Below are positions 26,601 through 36,870 of a stretch of DNA of 64,000 nucleotides, one piece after another. Origin of the DNA: Rhabdornis inornatus (lineage: Eukaryota; Chordata; Aves; Passeriformes; Rhabdornithidae); NCBI GenBank assembly GCA_013397075.1, contig VWZS01006719.1, positions 930,257 to 994,256 of the forward strand. Direction: 5' to 3'. Each line of letters starts with the position of its first letter. Position 1 is the stretch's first letter. The notes under the pieces were generated by a model. That model searched no databases. It had not been told where the DNA came from and saw only the letters and a program-made list of their open reading frames with translations. The translations under genes were made by a program, and so were the position numbers.

Positions 26601-28166
26601 CGGCGCAACAGAATGACTGGGCAGGAAGTTCATTAGGACAAACTTACTTGAGTAAGAAAGACAAAAAAGAAAAAAAAACTTACTTGGAATCTGACTGCTG
26701 AATATAAGAAACACTGCCCCAAGCAACCATAATTCCTTATTTTATAGTAACTAAAGAACTACAAATACCCCTTTTGAGAATTCCTGTCTTGTAAGTAAGG
26801 CAATGGGATCTGTTTATGTCAGAATTTGACTCTACAGACAACACTGACTGTGAGCTAAACAAGGACCTTATTAAGGAACATGTTATCTAGAGCACATGAA
26901 AGCAAAAATGGAACAGTAAATAGACTCTTGGATACTTGGAATTTAACAAGAAAATAGCATCAATGATATTTTGCAATATGAATCAGATATTAAAACAAAA
27001 AATTAAAATCTGCAGTCCAGAAGTTACACTGAGGCAGTCACCTTAGAGGTGACTCATGAAGCGATTACATCTCACAGTTCCTCTTAGAGAAAACAGTGTG
27101 AGGCAGTTCCCTTACTTGCATATGCTAATTTTTTCAGCCTTTTTTTTGTGCACGCATGTGTGTGAAAACAAGAGTGAGCACAAGAGACATTGGCCACATT
27201 TGTTTTCCTACCCATCATCTCCTTCTGCCAAAGTACACCTTGCACAGCACTCAATTTCCATCTAATGTGACTGAGCAGATGATGTTCCTACAAGCTGTGT
27301 GAGAACTACCAGCTGGATGGATGAACCACCAAAACTAATTCCCACAGTTACGGTTAGCCTCTTCCATACCCTGAGATCAGCAGACTCATGGTTCCTCATT
27401 TGCACACAGCTTTTTTGTTTTGTTAAGACACTCAACGTATTTCATCTAAAAATCAACACTGGTTTCTCCTTTTTTATTAAGAACTTACATCAAAAAATCC
27501 AACCAAGCCCTTGGGCATGATAACAAAAGCTAGGTCTGAATTCAGATTCAACTTTCACAAATGGACTGATCTTAGATTCTTGTTTAAGAATTTTCTTATG
27601 GAATTCAGAAGAATTGTTAGTAAAATCAATAAAATCTATCCTCACTGGGACAATTTCTATTATGCTGCTAAATAATAGAATCAGTTTCAATTCTTCTATA
27701 CACCTGGCATAAGATAACTATTTCTTTTTATTGTAAAAAATATTCCTTTTATTATAAACACCTGAAAATTAGGCTAATCACTAAAACCACACTAAGAAGG
27801 CCAAGCTGTTTAAAAATTAAATCAAAACACCTTCAAATCCTAGATGAGATTATGATTTAGATTTCCCAAGGTTCCAGCATGCAACACTTCCTGTTACCTC
27901 CATAAGATCCTAATGAATTTGTCAAACACATTTTTTTCCTAGGAAATACTAGATAACATTCGTGTTTGCCTTTCAACATGTCAACTTTGACTGGAAAGCC
28001 TATCCACTTACATCATACCTATTTAAAAGCAGATATCAGAAATTCAATGAAATTTTGGAAGCAGCTATATATCACTTTACTTTCCTTAAATAAAACTTCA
28101 TATTGGCAAATAATGTGCTTAAAGAACCTCAGAAATTAACGCAATAAATGTGACACAGATGTTCAC

Positions 28167-28198
28167 AAAAAAAAAAAAAAAAGAAGAGAGAGAGAGAA
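28167..28198. repeat. A16 plus (GA)n tract
   Basis: Sixteen A followed by GA dinucleotides on the plus strand within CYTH3 intron 1. A simple purine tract. Confidence 0.8.
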
Positions 28199-29902
28199 CA
28201 AGAATGTTTTTACTTCCTAGCAACCAAATAGGTCAAGCCATTTCCTTCTTCAGGCAAATCTCAGAGGACCACAAAACACATGGTTTTCTAGCAGATTTTG
28301 TATGTCTATCCCACTAAGAGGAAACACTGCTGTCCAAAAAAATTTGCAATACTAAGTTTTCCCACGAAATTGTTGAAATTAAAACAAGGAAGTCATAGGC
28401 AATTAAAAACCATTTGCTAGATGTTAAAATTATACAAACTACATAAATAAATAGACTCTTACTACCTCACTCATACACCTTTCCTGTAGAGTATATTGCT
28501 CTAAAAGAATGCACAGTGAAGAAGTCAGAAATGCCAACAGAACATCTGTTCACACAACTTCTCTTTTGCTTCTATAAAACAAAGTAAAACACCACATGTT
28601 CTCCACTTCCCTGGGATCCCTGCCTCACAAGTCTATTCATTGACAGGTTTTCCTAACAATCCAGCTGCTAAGGATTTATTTTTATCCTCTGTGAATGAAG
28701 CACATGGTCATTACATTCGAGCTCCTCACTAAAATTTTCTGTACATGCTTAAGTACTTGCAAATTACAGGGAGACAAAGCGAAGAAGAAATCATTAACTA
28801 TCACATTATTTTAAAAAGAAGGAAAAAAATCCATATAGATTCACTCAATCACCACAAAATGCCAACCTGTGTGCTGGCTGGTCCCATGCAGAAGTCTATA
28901 GAAAATGTGATCCCATCACCAGATTAAATCTATTTATGCATTCAAATAGGAAAATTAACATTGCATAGGAGAACATAATTTATCTCTTAAGTATGTCAAT
29001 ACTCTTCCATTGCCCTTTCACTGCCATTTCTATTACAACTTCTCTACAGACTATTTTTTAAGAAGCAATAAATTACAACATCTCACTATTTACTTGTCAA
29101 TAACCACTCAGGATGCCAGCATGTGTCCAAAGACATCAAAAGAAGGAAGTGGGTGGAAACAACATTAAGAGTTTCAGACTCATTAAGCTTAAGATGACAA
29201 TTACGCAATCTTAAGATGTCAAACAAGACAACATTTTAGCTGGGACAGATGGTACTGGATCCAGAGCACAGAGAGTATATGCTGTGAGTCATCAGTTTAA
29301 ATACAATAGTTCCTCTCTTATTTGCAAATTTGGTTATCCAGAAACAAGACGATGAGAGGAAGAGAGCATTAAAGCAAGCACAGGGTCCTGTACATCTTCA
29401 CTTAAAAAGTTGGGAGTAGAAGGATCATCTTCCAAATGAAAAAGCAAGTAAGACAGGAAGAGGGGGAGAGAACAGTCAAAGGAAAAAAAAAAGGCAAGTT
29501 ATCAAAAAGAAAAATATAGTAAACAGTACTAGAAGCAGCTGGCAGTACAAAGAGGAGGAAGAGAATGCACTGAGTACAAGGGGTCAGTACAAGTGTGGAA
29601 AAGACCTAGGATAAACCTCGAGGAGATATTCTGAATTCAGAGAGTGACTGCAAACAGCTTGTTCAATGACTTCCAACATGGAAAAGAGACCAGTGGTAGC
29701 TCAAATGTTGGCCTTGAAGTTAAAGAAGGGGTGTATAAAGAATCAGACTAATCCATTTTTGCATTGGGAGGAAAAATAACAGGGCAAAAGATTGCAGCAG
29801 GTAGGATGGAGCTACAGTTTAAGCGAAACATTTTAAAGCTTATCAAACCTTTATTGGACTAGGAAAAGAGAGACTCATAGGACAAAAAAATGGGAAGCAG
29901 AA

Positions 29903-30184
29903 CCACAGAATGGTTTGGGTTGTAAGGGACCACAAAGTTCTTTTTATTCTACCCCCCTGCCATGGGCAGGGACACCTTCCACTATCCCAGGTTGCTCCAA
30001 GCCCAGTCCGACTTGGCCTTGGACACTGCCAGGGATGCAGCAGCCACAGCTTCTCTAGGAAATCTGTGCCAGTGTCTAACCACACTCACATTGAAAAATC
30101 CCTTCCTAAAATCTAATCTAAATCCACCCTCTTTCAGTTTAAAGCCATTACCCCTCATCCTATCACCACACACCCTTGTAAAAG
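29903..30184 (-). mobile_element. CR1 LINE, 5'-truncated 3' tail
   Basis: On the plus strand it begins with the typical reversed CR1 end CACAGAATGGTTTGGGTTG and continues with CCATGGGCAGGGACACCTTCC, then ends with the CCCTCTTTCAGTTTAAAGCC block. These are the diagnostic 3' UTR modules of avian/reptilian CR1 non-LTR retrotransposons. Only the last 280 bp or so is present, as usual for 5'-truncated CR1 insertions. It lies in CYTH3 intron 1 in the same sense as the gene. The boundaries are approximate and no reverse-transcriptase sequence remains. Confidence 0.9.
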
Positions 30185-33100
30185 AAAGAAAATGGAGGAA
30201 AGCCATTTTTTCATTTTCCCTTGAAAGAGCATTCAAAATCATAAAAAGAAAGATGGGAAAGCAATAAATATGATGGACTCAAAAATTTGAGGTGAACTGC
30301 AGAATACATCTTCAAAATCACTGTGTAGTCTCACCTTCTGCAGCCCTTCAATTGGTGAAAGCTCTTGGAACTCCAGTGATAAAATACAAGATTGCAATAT
30401 CCATTTGGTAACAGTGGCCCACAGGAAACCCACTTTCATGTAGCTATTACAGTGATTCCCAGCTGTTGTCTGCAAAATACACTCTGTTCCTGCCTGTAAA
30501 TCCTACAGCTTTCCTTCCCAGCTGCAACAGTACAGACAGATGCTGTTACAGGCACGCTGCTCCCCTAAATCCACAGCGTGCTTGCATTGCTGAGCATGTC
30601 ACCAAATACCATTATATAACAATACATCAAGTTTGGCAACCAACCACCTCCGGGAACTCTATCAGCAAAAAAATCCACATTTTCTTCCAAGTCACAGCTA
30701 AAAATATCTAACATTAGGCTAAGAAAAACTTAACAAGTTACTGCAATTAACAGCAGTAAAAAGCACATTTTCTGATACCACCAAAAATAACTACTATGTG
30801 CAACATAATTGATAATACCTTATTATGACATTTTTTTATGGTCGTGATAACAGATTAAATGGCTTTGGGCTACAAATTAAGATCCTACTGAGCTAACAGG
30901 TAATCCAAAGAAATATGAGATTAGTTTAGCATGAAGAAATATCTATTTAGCAAAAAAGAGACTTAGCATGCAGCTCTGATAGCTGGCAAAAGAACACAAA
31001 AAACTAAACTACATAAATAGACTGTTTCTGTATCTGCTCTTTTTCACACCCTAGAACCAAGCTCAGTGGTCAGTCCAACACTCAGGCGGCATTTTTATAT
31101 TCCTGGGATTTCATCAAAGTGCTATTTAAAACTACAACCCCTCCTCTGAGGGACTTTTGGGACAACTTAACTACTGGTACAAGTTATCCACTTTGATAAG
31201 TAGGGAGTGAAACATATTTAATGTTCTTCTGCGCTAAAACACATTTGTTCATAATAAAATAAACTCTTAAAATAAGTAAACATGCAGAATTAGTCTCAAA
31301 TGCAAAGCAAATGTCTATAACCATGAGGAGGTTTCATGGACTCTGATATCTTTAAGGTTTATCTTTGAAAGATATTTCAATGTGGAAAGAAGAGATGAGG
31401 ATGCTCATGTCTACAATATGAATATATATTTTTAATCAATTTAAAAACTTTTTTCTAAGAAAAATCTGGGTCATTTGTTACATTTAACAGCTTTCACCTA
31501 TAAGTATGTAAGTGCTTTGCCCTGCGGAAGAATAGAAGTCATCCTGCTAAGTCTGGTTTGGCAGCAAATCCACTCTCCCGAGTCCTCTGTGCGACGATCT
31601 GGTCTCTTGGTGTCTCTCCTAATGAAGCAGTGTCTCCATTCTGTCCTCATCACAGACCCAACGTGCTACCTGGCACCACTGATGGCAAGTACAGCCAGCA
31701 GCTAACACAGCTTGGCAACCCAACTGCTCTATCCCAGAAAAGCTTCAACCTCCAGAAATAAAGCACAGAGTTTGGGGAACAATAGTGAAACCTCAATGCC
31801 ATAATTAGTGCTATAATTTGGTCTATTTGTCAAGTAGAAGCAGGACTTTAACCTTCTGGCATGTCTGTTTAGAGTCCTTTGTAGAGACAGCATAAAACAA
31901 ACATACAGAAGCTGGTAAGTACCCAATCTTGCAGTCTTTTTCTAGAGGAATGGCACAGAATTGAACTGAGGGGACTGAAAAGCTGCTGAATGACTAGAGT
32001 CAAATTCAGAAAACAAACAAGAGCTCTATCCTGTGCCTGCAGCACTGACTGTTCATATATTTTGACCTTTCACAGAGGATCACTCGCTCACTGTGTGACC
32101 ACACCAAGAGCACTATTGAACACGAGAGTCTCAGCCACTGGCACCGCCACCACCTAACTGAGCCTGTGAGAAAAGCCACTCAAACCACACAAGATGTAGT
32201 TTTAAACCAAGTGGGGAGAGGGAGGAGGAGAAATTTCCTGGACTACGCAAACCACAAAGATATTTTCATCAGGACACAAAAGAAAGTTGAGCCAAACACC
32301 AACTGACTCGGATCATATCGCATCAATAATCCATGCACAGAGCCTCTGCTGGAATCAATGGGAGGCTTGTGTGGAAGTGGATTGTATAATATAAATGCAC
32401 AGCCCTGTTTTGGGCTCACATACAAAAGAAAAGGAGGTACTGAAAACAATTCCCTTAATTAGCATTTCTCTTCCATCGAGTGATTCTAAAATAATAAATT
32501 TTAACTTTACACAGTTGTTTTCATTCACAGTTTTTATCAGGGGTGGTGAAACAACTGACCCCATTTGACAAATAAGAGAACTGAAGCATAGGATGCAAAT
32601 CAAACTGAAGAGCAGCGCAGCAGGCAGAGCTGAACTGGGAATAGCAGCTTACCTTCTGAACCACACTTCAATGCCCTAGATATTTACATACTTATCTAGT
32701 TCAAGTCTCTAATTAGGGTGACTCTGTGCAGCCCTTAAATAATCTTGCATACTTCCTAAAGTACTTGTGCACAGTGATAAGCTTAGCCATAAGAGTTCCC
32801 CCACTCAATAATGTCAATTTTATGAGGATTTAGAATGTCCTGCAGAAGTTCAAAACACTGGGCTGCCCTGGTCAGGCTCCAAAGGGAGTCTCATTGCTCA
32901 GGTATCACAAGTCTCATTACTCAACAGCAATAAAGAGTTTTAAAACAGGCTGTCAAATCCACACGTTTCCTGTCGTTAAAGAAAAAAAGGGGGAAAAAAA
33001 ACACAAACAAAGTAACAACTTTCCAATTCATTAGCTAGAAATGACCTAACTAATCCTGATGTTCCAAATTGACAGCAATCCCTAAGAAAAAGCGAGACTG

Positions 33101-34774
33101 CGTCTCTATTCGAGAATAAAGTGCAATACTTACAAAAAGTCAGAGTAAAATGCCATATACACCAAGTCTGCAATTGTTTTATAACAAAGCTGAACATACA
33201 CCATACAGTAGGTTGCCCCAAAAAAACAACATGTTTATTAAAGTGATATTAGTTTCACTTGCATGCCAGAGGTACAAATCTGGCTTCATATATAGAATCA
33301 GCATGTAGCAAAAAACAGACTGTGTCATCCCCAAGTCCTGAGTATTTGTCCTCCCATGAAAATCCAACTTTGAAATGCTTAACATCTTATGAAGGATTAA
33401 TTCAGCAACATGTCCACTTTCTAGTTTATATTTTGCACGTGATTAAGTACAATATTATACAGGGCTAGTGCAAATAACAAGCACGTTAATATCCCTTAAC
33501 TATAGATGCAAGTCCATAATACTGTGAAAATAACATATTTTAAGTTAAATGAGCTTTCTGCTCTTTACAATTACAGTGTTCAACTGCTTTGAATAGTAAC
33601 TTTTCGGGACTGGTTTGCTTTGTCTTTTGCTTTCCTTTTTCAGATTCTTTTTCTAAAAGAGTTAAGTCTATCACTGTCAAAACAAGCAGAAATGCCTGCT
33701 GAGAAATGGCCACATTTCCAACCCACTGCTTGAAGAATTATTTTTCTGATTCATCATAGCATTATTTTTTCAAGTTGTCAAAACAAACACCACACCCTCT
33801 TGATTTCCGAGTTCTGGGTAATTATATTTAGAATTAGCAAGTACCCCGCAACTATTAATCATACAATGCTTAGCCTTTACTTTACCTATTTAGAGATCAG
33901 CCAATGCATTCAAAGGCCGCCTATTTAGCATGGTTTAAGAGATACCCTCCTCGCTGCATTCTGCACACCCCGGCACAGACGGTCACAGACACACTGAATA
34001 CAGGGCAGGCCATGCAGTCGATCCCTCTGCCTCAGGGCAGGATCAGCTCCTGCTCAGCCACCATTATCGCTGATGATACACAAGAACTGGTTATTTCAGG
34101 CAGCAGCTTTACACACGCACTCACAAACACATCATAAATTAAAGGAGGGAAGCGTGTGGCACGTCTGCAGTGCCTTAAACTAGGGCAGCGCGCAAGCCGG
34201 TCTCCGAAAAATAAAAAAATACAAATAAAAGCTTCCCCAACATGCGAGTCCGGATTTTCTAAAAGTAGTATCTGGCAAGGTTAAGGCCGCTGCCTTTGGA
34301 AACAGTTCACCTTGTTTAAACTGGCTCAACCACCCCGTGACTATCACCGAGCCTCCATTAAGATGACACACACAAACAGAACCCTCGCAGAGCTTAATTA
34401 CTCTTTTCTGTGCTCCTGCACCGCCAGACGCCTACTTTTTTATATCTTGCCCCTTCCCCTCTCGCAGAGGAAGAGCAGCTGCAGCAGGGAGCACCGGGCT
34501 GTCACGGCGGCGGGGCCGGGACCCGCCTGCCCTGCCCTGCCGCCCTCGGGAGCGCCCGGACCCGCCTCGCCCCCGCCAGACCTGCCCGGGCGCGGGACAC
34601 AGAGACCCCTTTGTGGCCCGGCCCCCGCCCGCCCGGGCACTGCTCGGTAGCGCCGATACAGCGGCTTGGCCCGGGGGAGCCGGGCAGGACGGGGCAGCAC
34701 CGGCAGGGGCCGCGGCCACAGCAGCTCTCAGGAGCTCCTGCCGCCCGCAGTGCCGGCTGAGTGGCCGCGTTCCT

Positions 34775-34821
34775 CCCGCACGAGCCCCGCACGAGCCCCG
34801 CACGAGCCCCGCACGAGCCCC
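34775..34821. repeat. 11-bp tandem array with G-quadruplex potential
   Basis: Units of GCACGAGCCCC recur at exactly 11-bp spacing. C4 runs lie at 34785-34788, 34796-34799, 34807-34810 and 34818-34821, with a C3 run at 34775-34777. On the transcribed minus-sense strand this reads as four GGGG runs separated by identical 7-nt loops, directly downstream of the exon 1 donor. It satisfies the usual G-quadruplex pattern and would be in the CYTH3 pre-mRNA. Confidence 0.9.
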
Positions 34822-34829
34822 GCACTCAC

Positions 34830-34860
34830 CGCCGCCACCTCCGCCACCCTCTTCGTCCAT
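34830..34860 (-). CDS. CYTH3: CYTH3 coding exon 1 (initiator exon)
   Basis: The exon encodes MDEEGGGGGG plus the first base of Val11. The ATG is in strong context, with A at -3 and G at +4. It ends in a consensus donor, G|GTGAGT, and the split GTG codon is completed by the first two bases of exon 2. Human CYTH3 starts with a very similar acidic/Gly-rich run that is one residue longer. The 5' UTR extends to higher coordinates inside the CpG island, probably through the purine-rich tract at 34,953-35,004. An 11-bp tandem G-run array starts a few bases downstream of the donor. Confidence 0.92.
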
Positions 34861-34952
34861 GTTGGGACCGCGGGCAGAGCGCTCCGCGGCGGCCGCGGCT
34901 CAGAGAGGCCCGGAGCTCCTTCCACTCGCTCGGCGCCTCGCGGCCGCTCCTG

Positions 34953-35004
34953 CTTCTTCTCCTCCTTCTTTTTCTCCTTCTTCCCCTCTTCTTCTTCCTT
35001 CTCC
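34953..35004 (-). repeat. 52-bp uninterrupted polypurine tract in presumed CYTH3 5' UTR
   Basis: The plus strand is pure C/T over 52 bp with repeated CTT/CTC triplets; the sense strand is therefore pure A/G. It lies 93-144 bp upstream of the ATG in the CpG island, so it is probably transcribed as a GA-rich 5' UTR. Such tracts can form intramolecular triplex (H-DNA) and bind GAGA-type factors. Its role here is inferred. Confidence 0.8.
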
Positions 35005-35921
35005 GCTGCTACTACCGCCACCGCTCTCTGCTGCTGCGCTCCACAGCCCCGTCCCTCCCAGCCCAACCCAACCTCAGCCCCGGCAGCCACCACCGCCTCG
35101 GCCCTGCCGCCCGCCCCTCTCATGTGACCCACGGAGGGGAGGCGGCCCCGCCCGGCCCCTCCGCCGCCACCCCCGCGCCGGAGGGGCGCGGCCAGCGCTG
35201 CTCTGCTCGTCCCCCCCCAGGGCCCCGGCCGAGCCTTGCTGTGGAGCGGAGCCTCCCTCCCTGCCGCCTGCCCTTTGCGGTGTTCCCTCCCCGGCAGGTC
35301 CCGCACGGCGCGGCCCCGCAGCGCCGAGGCCCCTAAAGCGATTTGCCCGGGGGTTGTCGGGGGTCGCCCGGGTGGTCGGGAGCGAGAGGAGCCTGGGCCG
35401 AGTCACTTGGGCTGGGGTCGTGTTTTGGGGTCTGCAGGAGCCAGAAAATGTCTCCAGAGCCCCTGACTCTTTGTGGAGGTCTGAAGGCTCCTTTAGGGAT
35501 TATAAAGGGGAGCGGGAGGAGACTGGAAGGTGAGGGCTGAGCTGGCCTGAAGCAGCGTAGTTCAGGGGGACGAGGTGAGTTGCCGAGACATTTGACGTTT
35601 CTGCATGTTTTCTGCTGGTTCTTGCTTCCTCCTTGTTTTTGGGTCCGGTGCTGGGTGCTCCCCTTGCCACGGGGGCCATGGAGAGCCTGATGTAGAAATG
35701 GGACTGCGCCTCGTGGGCTGTGCAGGGGTTTGTGTTGGTGAGCATCGTCTGTGTGGATAACAGAAAGGACTCTCCTGCTTACTGCCCTAGGAGACAGAGC
35801 ATCTGTGGGATTTCTTTAATCTTCAGTAAAGATCTTCAGTGAGTTACCTACCATGAGAGTCGGGATAGCAACAGCCTCCAAAGTCTGTAAAGGTAAGCAG
35901 AAGTGTTCTAGCGCACATCAC

Positions 35922-36052
35922 CCTTCCTTCCTTCCTTCCTTCCTTCCTTCCTTCCTTCCTTCCTTCCTTCNNNNNNNNNNNNNNNNNNNNNNNNNNNNNN
36001 NNNNNNNNNNNNNNNNNNNNNNNNNNCCTTCCTTCCTTCCTTCCTTCCTTCC
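35922..36052. repeat. (CCTT)n microsatellite with a 56-base assembly gap
   Basis: Perfect CCTT repeats on both sides of an N run at 35971-36026. The true length is unknown; the N run may be an estimate. It lies about 1 kb upstream of the CYTH3 promoter. Confidence 0.95.
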
Positions 36053-36679
36053 TCTGCACCGCCCCTTATTATTTTTTAAAAACCGTTCGTGTCAAAATTT
36101 TATTCAGAAAGGAAGCAGTGGGAGGAAAGGGTCAGCCAACAGGAAAATATTGAGTTTTTCATTTTCCTTTTGTAGGCTGGCATGGGACAGAGCACCGTCT
36201 AGGAAGCTGTGTCAGGAGCACTCACCTCTTGACACTGCTGCTAATAGGTGGTTATTACAGCCCATTTTGCTGAGAGCTGCGGTTTGGTTCTGACAGCTGT
36301 TTTGGTGATAAAGTGTTTTACCTCATCTAAAAATCATAAACCTTTAAAATACTCCTCTTTGTCTTTCATATTTGAAATTAAATATTGTTACAAGTTTAGT
36401 AAGTTATAGAAAGAATACGATTACATAAAACAGAAGCATCACCTTGGTAAGAGATTTATTTTGAAATTATGTCTATAAAGTGCCATTACAGGGTGGTTTA
36501 AAATAAGTCTTAATGCAAGATGAACTGACAGTGGGCTCTGAATATTTTTGCACACTGAGCAAACTGTTCATTTACATTAGTGGGGAATCTGGTTCATGAG
36601 AAAATTTCTAATTTTATAATCAATCACAGATTGTTTGCTTTCATTTCATTGCATGAATGCATTCGTAGCACTCACGTTG

Positions 36680-36870
36680 TTTTACACCTTTGTATAAAGT
36701 ATATGCTTTTATGTTCTTGTTTCTGTTTGTCAGCCTTCCTTCCTTCCTTCCTTCCTTCCTTCCTTCCTTCCTTCCTTCCTTCCTTCCTTCCTTCCTTNTT
36801 TTACACCTTTGTATAAAGTATATGCTTTTATGTTCTTGTTTCTGTTTGTCAGCCTTCCTTCCTTCCTTCC
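36680..36870. repeat. (CCTT)n microsatellite flanked by a 54-bp exact duplication
   Basis: A 54-bp segment at 36680-36733 precedes 64 bp of CCTT repeats. A single N at 36798 follows, and then the same 54 bp recurs exactly at 36799-36852, again followed by CCTT units. This is the expected signature of two contig ends that overlap but were joined without merging, so the locus is probably a single microsatellite. Confidence 0.85.

Larger units (their letters stand above)
10507..34829 (-). other. CYTH3: CYTH3 intron 1 (about 24 kb)
   Basis: This very large first intron is typical of cytohesin genes, where regulatory elements commonly reside. It is AT-rich with a CR1 tail near 29.9-30.2 kb, a G10 run (15,550), an A23 run (23,629) and an A16/(GA)n tract (28,167). 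The longest open frames (for example plus strand 16,466-17,002, 178 codons) lack domains or conserved composition. No internal alternative first exon could be supported. Most of it shows nothing I can name. Confidence 0.85.
1..35100 (-). other. CYTH3: CYTH3 gene body (5' half; 3' end beyond left edge)
   Basis: Cytohesin-3 (GRP1/ARNO3) is a cytosolic GEF that is recruited to the plasma membrane through PIP3 and activates ARF GTPases. Seven coding exons on the minus strand (34830-34860, 10424-10506, 9799-9863, 9319-9385, 5082-5200, 2461-2541, 319-431) all have GT/AG borders and compatible phases, and together encode residues 1-186. The order is an acidic/Gly-rich start, a coiled coil at about 13-58, and Sec7 from about 76. 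The glutamic-finger Glu falls at residue 160, one less than human E161 because one Gly is missing. The N-terminus MDEE plus polyglycine, and IRRRKKELIDDIE, fit CYTH3 as I recall it better than CYTH1, 2 or 4. The remaining Sec7, the PH domain and the polybasic tail must lie left of position 1. The upper limit of the transcript is an estimate from the CpG island; no start site was determined. Confidence 0.95.
34450..35420 (-). promoter_or_regulatory. CYTH3: CpG-island promoter of CYTH3
   Basis: An abrupt, very GC- and CpG-rich block sits in AT-rich surroundings and encloses the CYTH3 initiator exon. It holds many Sp1-type GC boxes (for example around 35,140-35,160 and 35,300-35,330) and an E-box CATGTG near 35,120. 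No TATA box was evident, as is usual for a broad CpG-island promoter. Several long open frames run through it on both strands (up to 306 codons on the plus strand); these are composition artefacts. Plus-strand splice-donor-like sites just outside it (after 35,574 and after 35,892) leave room for a divergent noncoding transcript. The exact start site cannot be read from sequence. Confidence 0.8.

Noticed and set aside
29843..30267. Overlapping open frames on both strands near 30 kb
   Set aside because: They are translations of a CR1 3' UTR tail, which does not encode protein.
34613..35533. 306-codon plus-strand open frame and a 192-codon minus-strand frame (34728-35306) in the CpG island
   Set aside because: Pro/Ala/Arg-rich frames on both strands of the same GC-rich DNA arise because stop codons are rare there. 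They overlap the real CYTH3 start exon and show no domain.
35853..36293. Pro-Ser-Phe-Leu repeat protein (146 codons, plus strand)
   Set aside because: Translation of the (CCTT)n microsatellite across an assembly gap.
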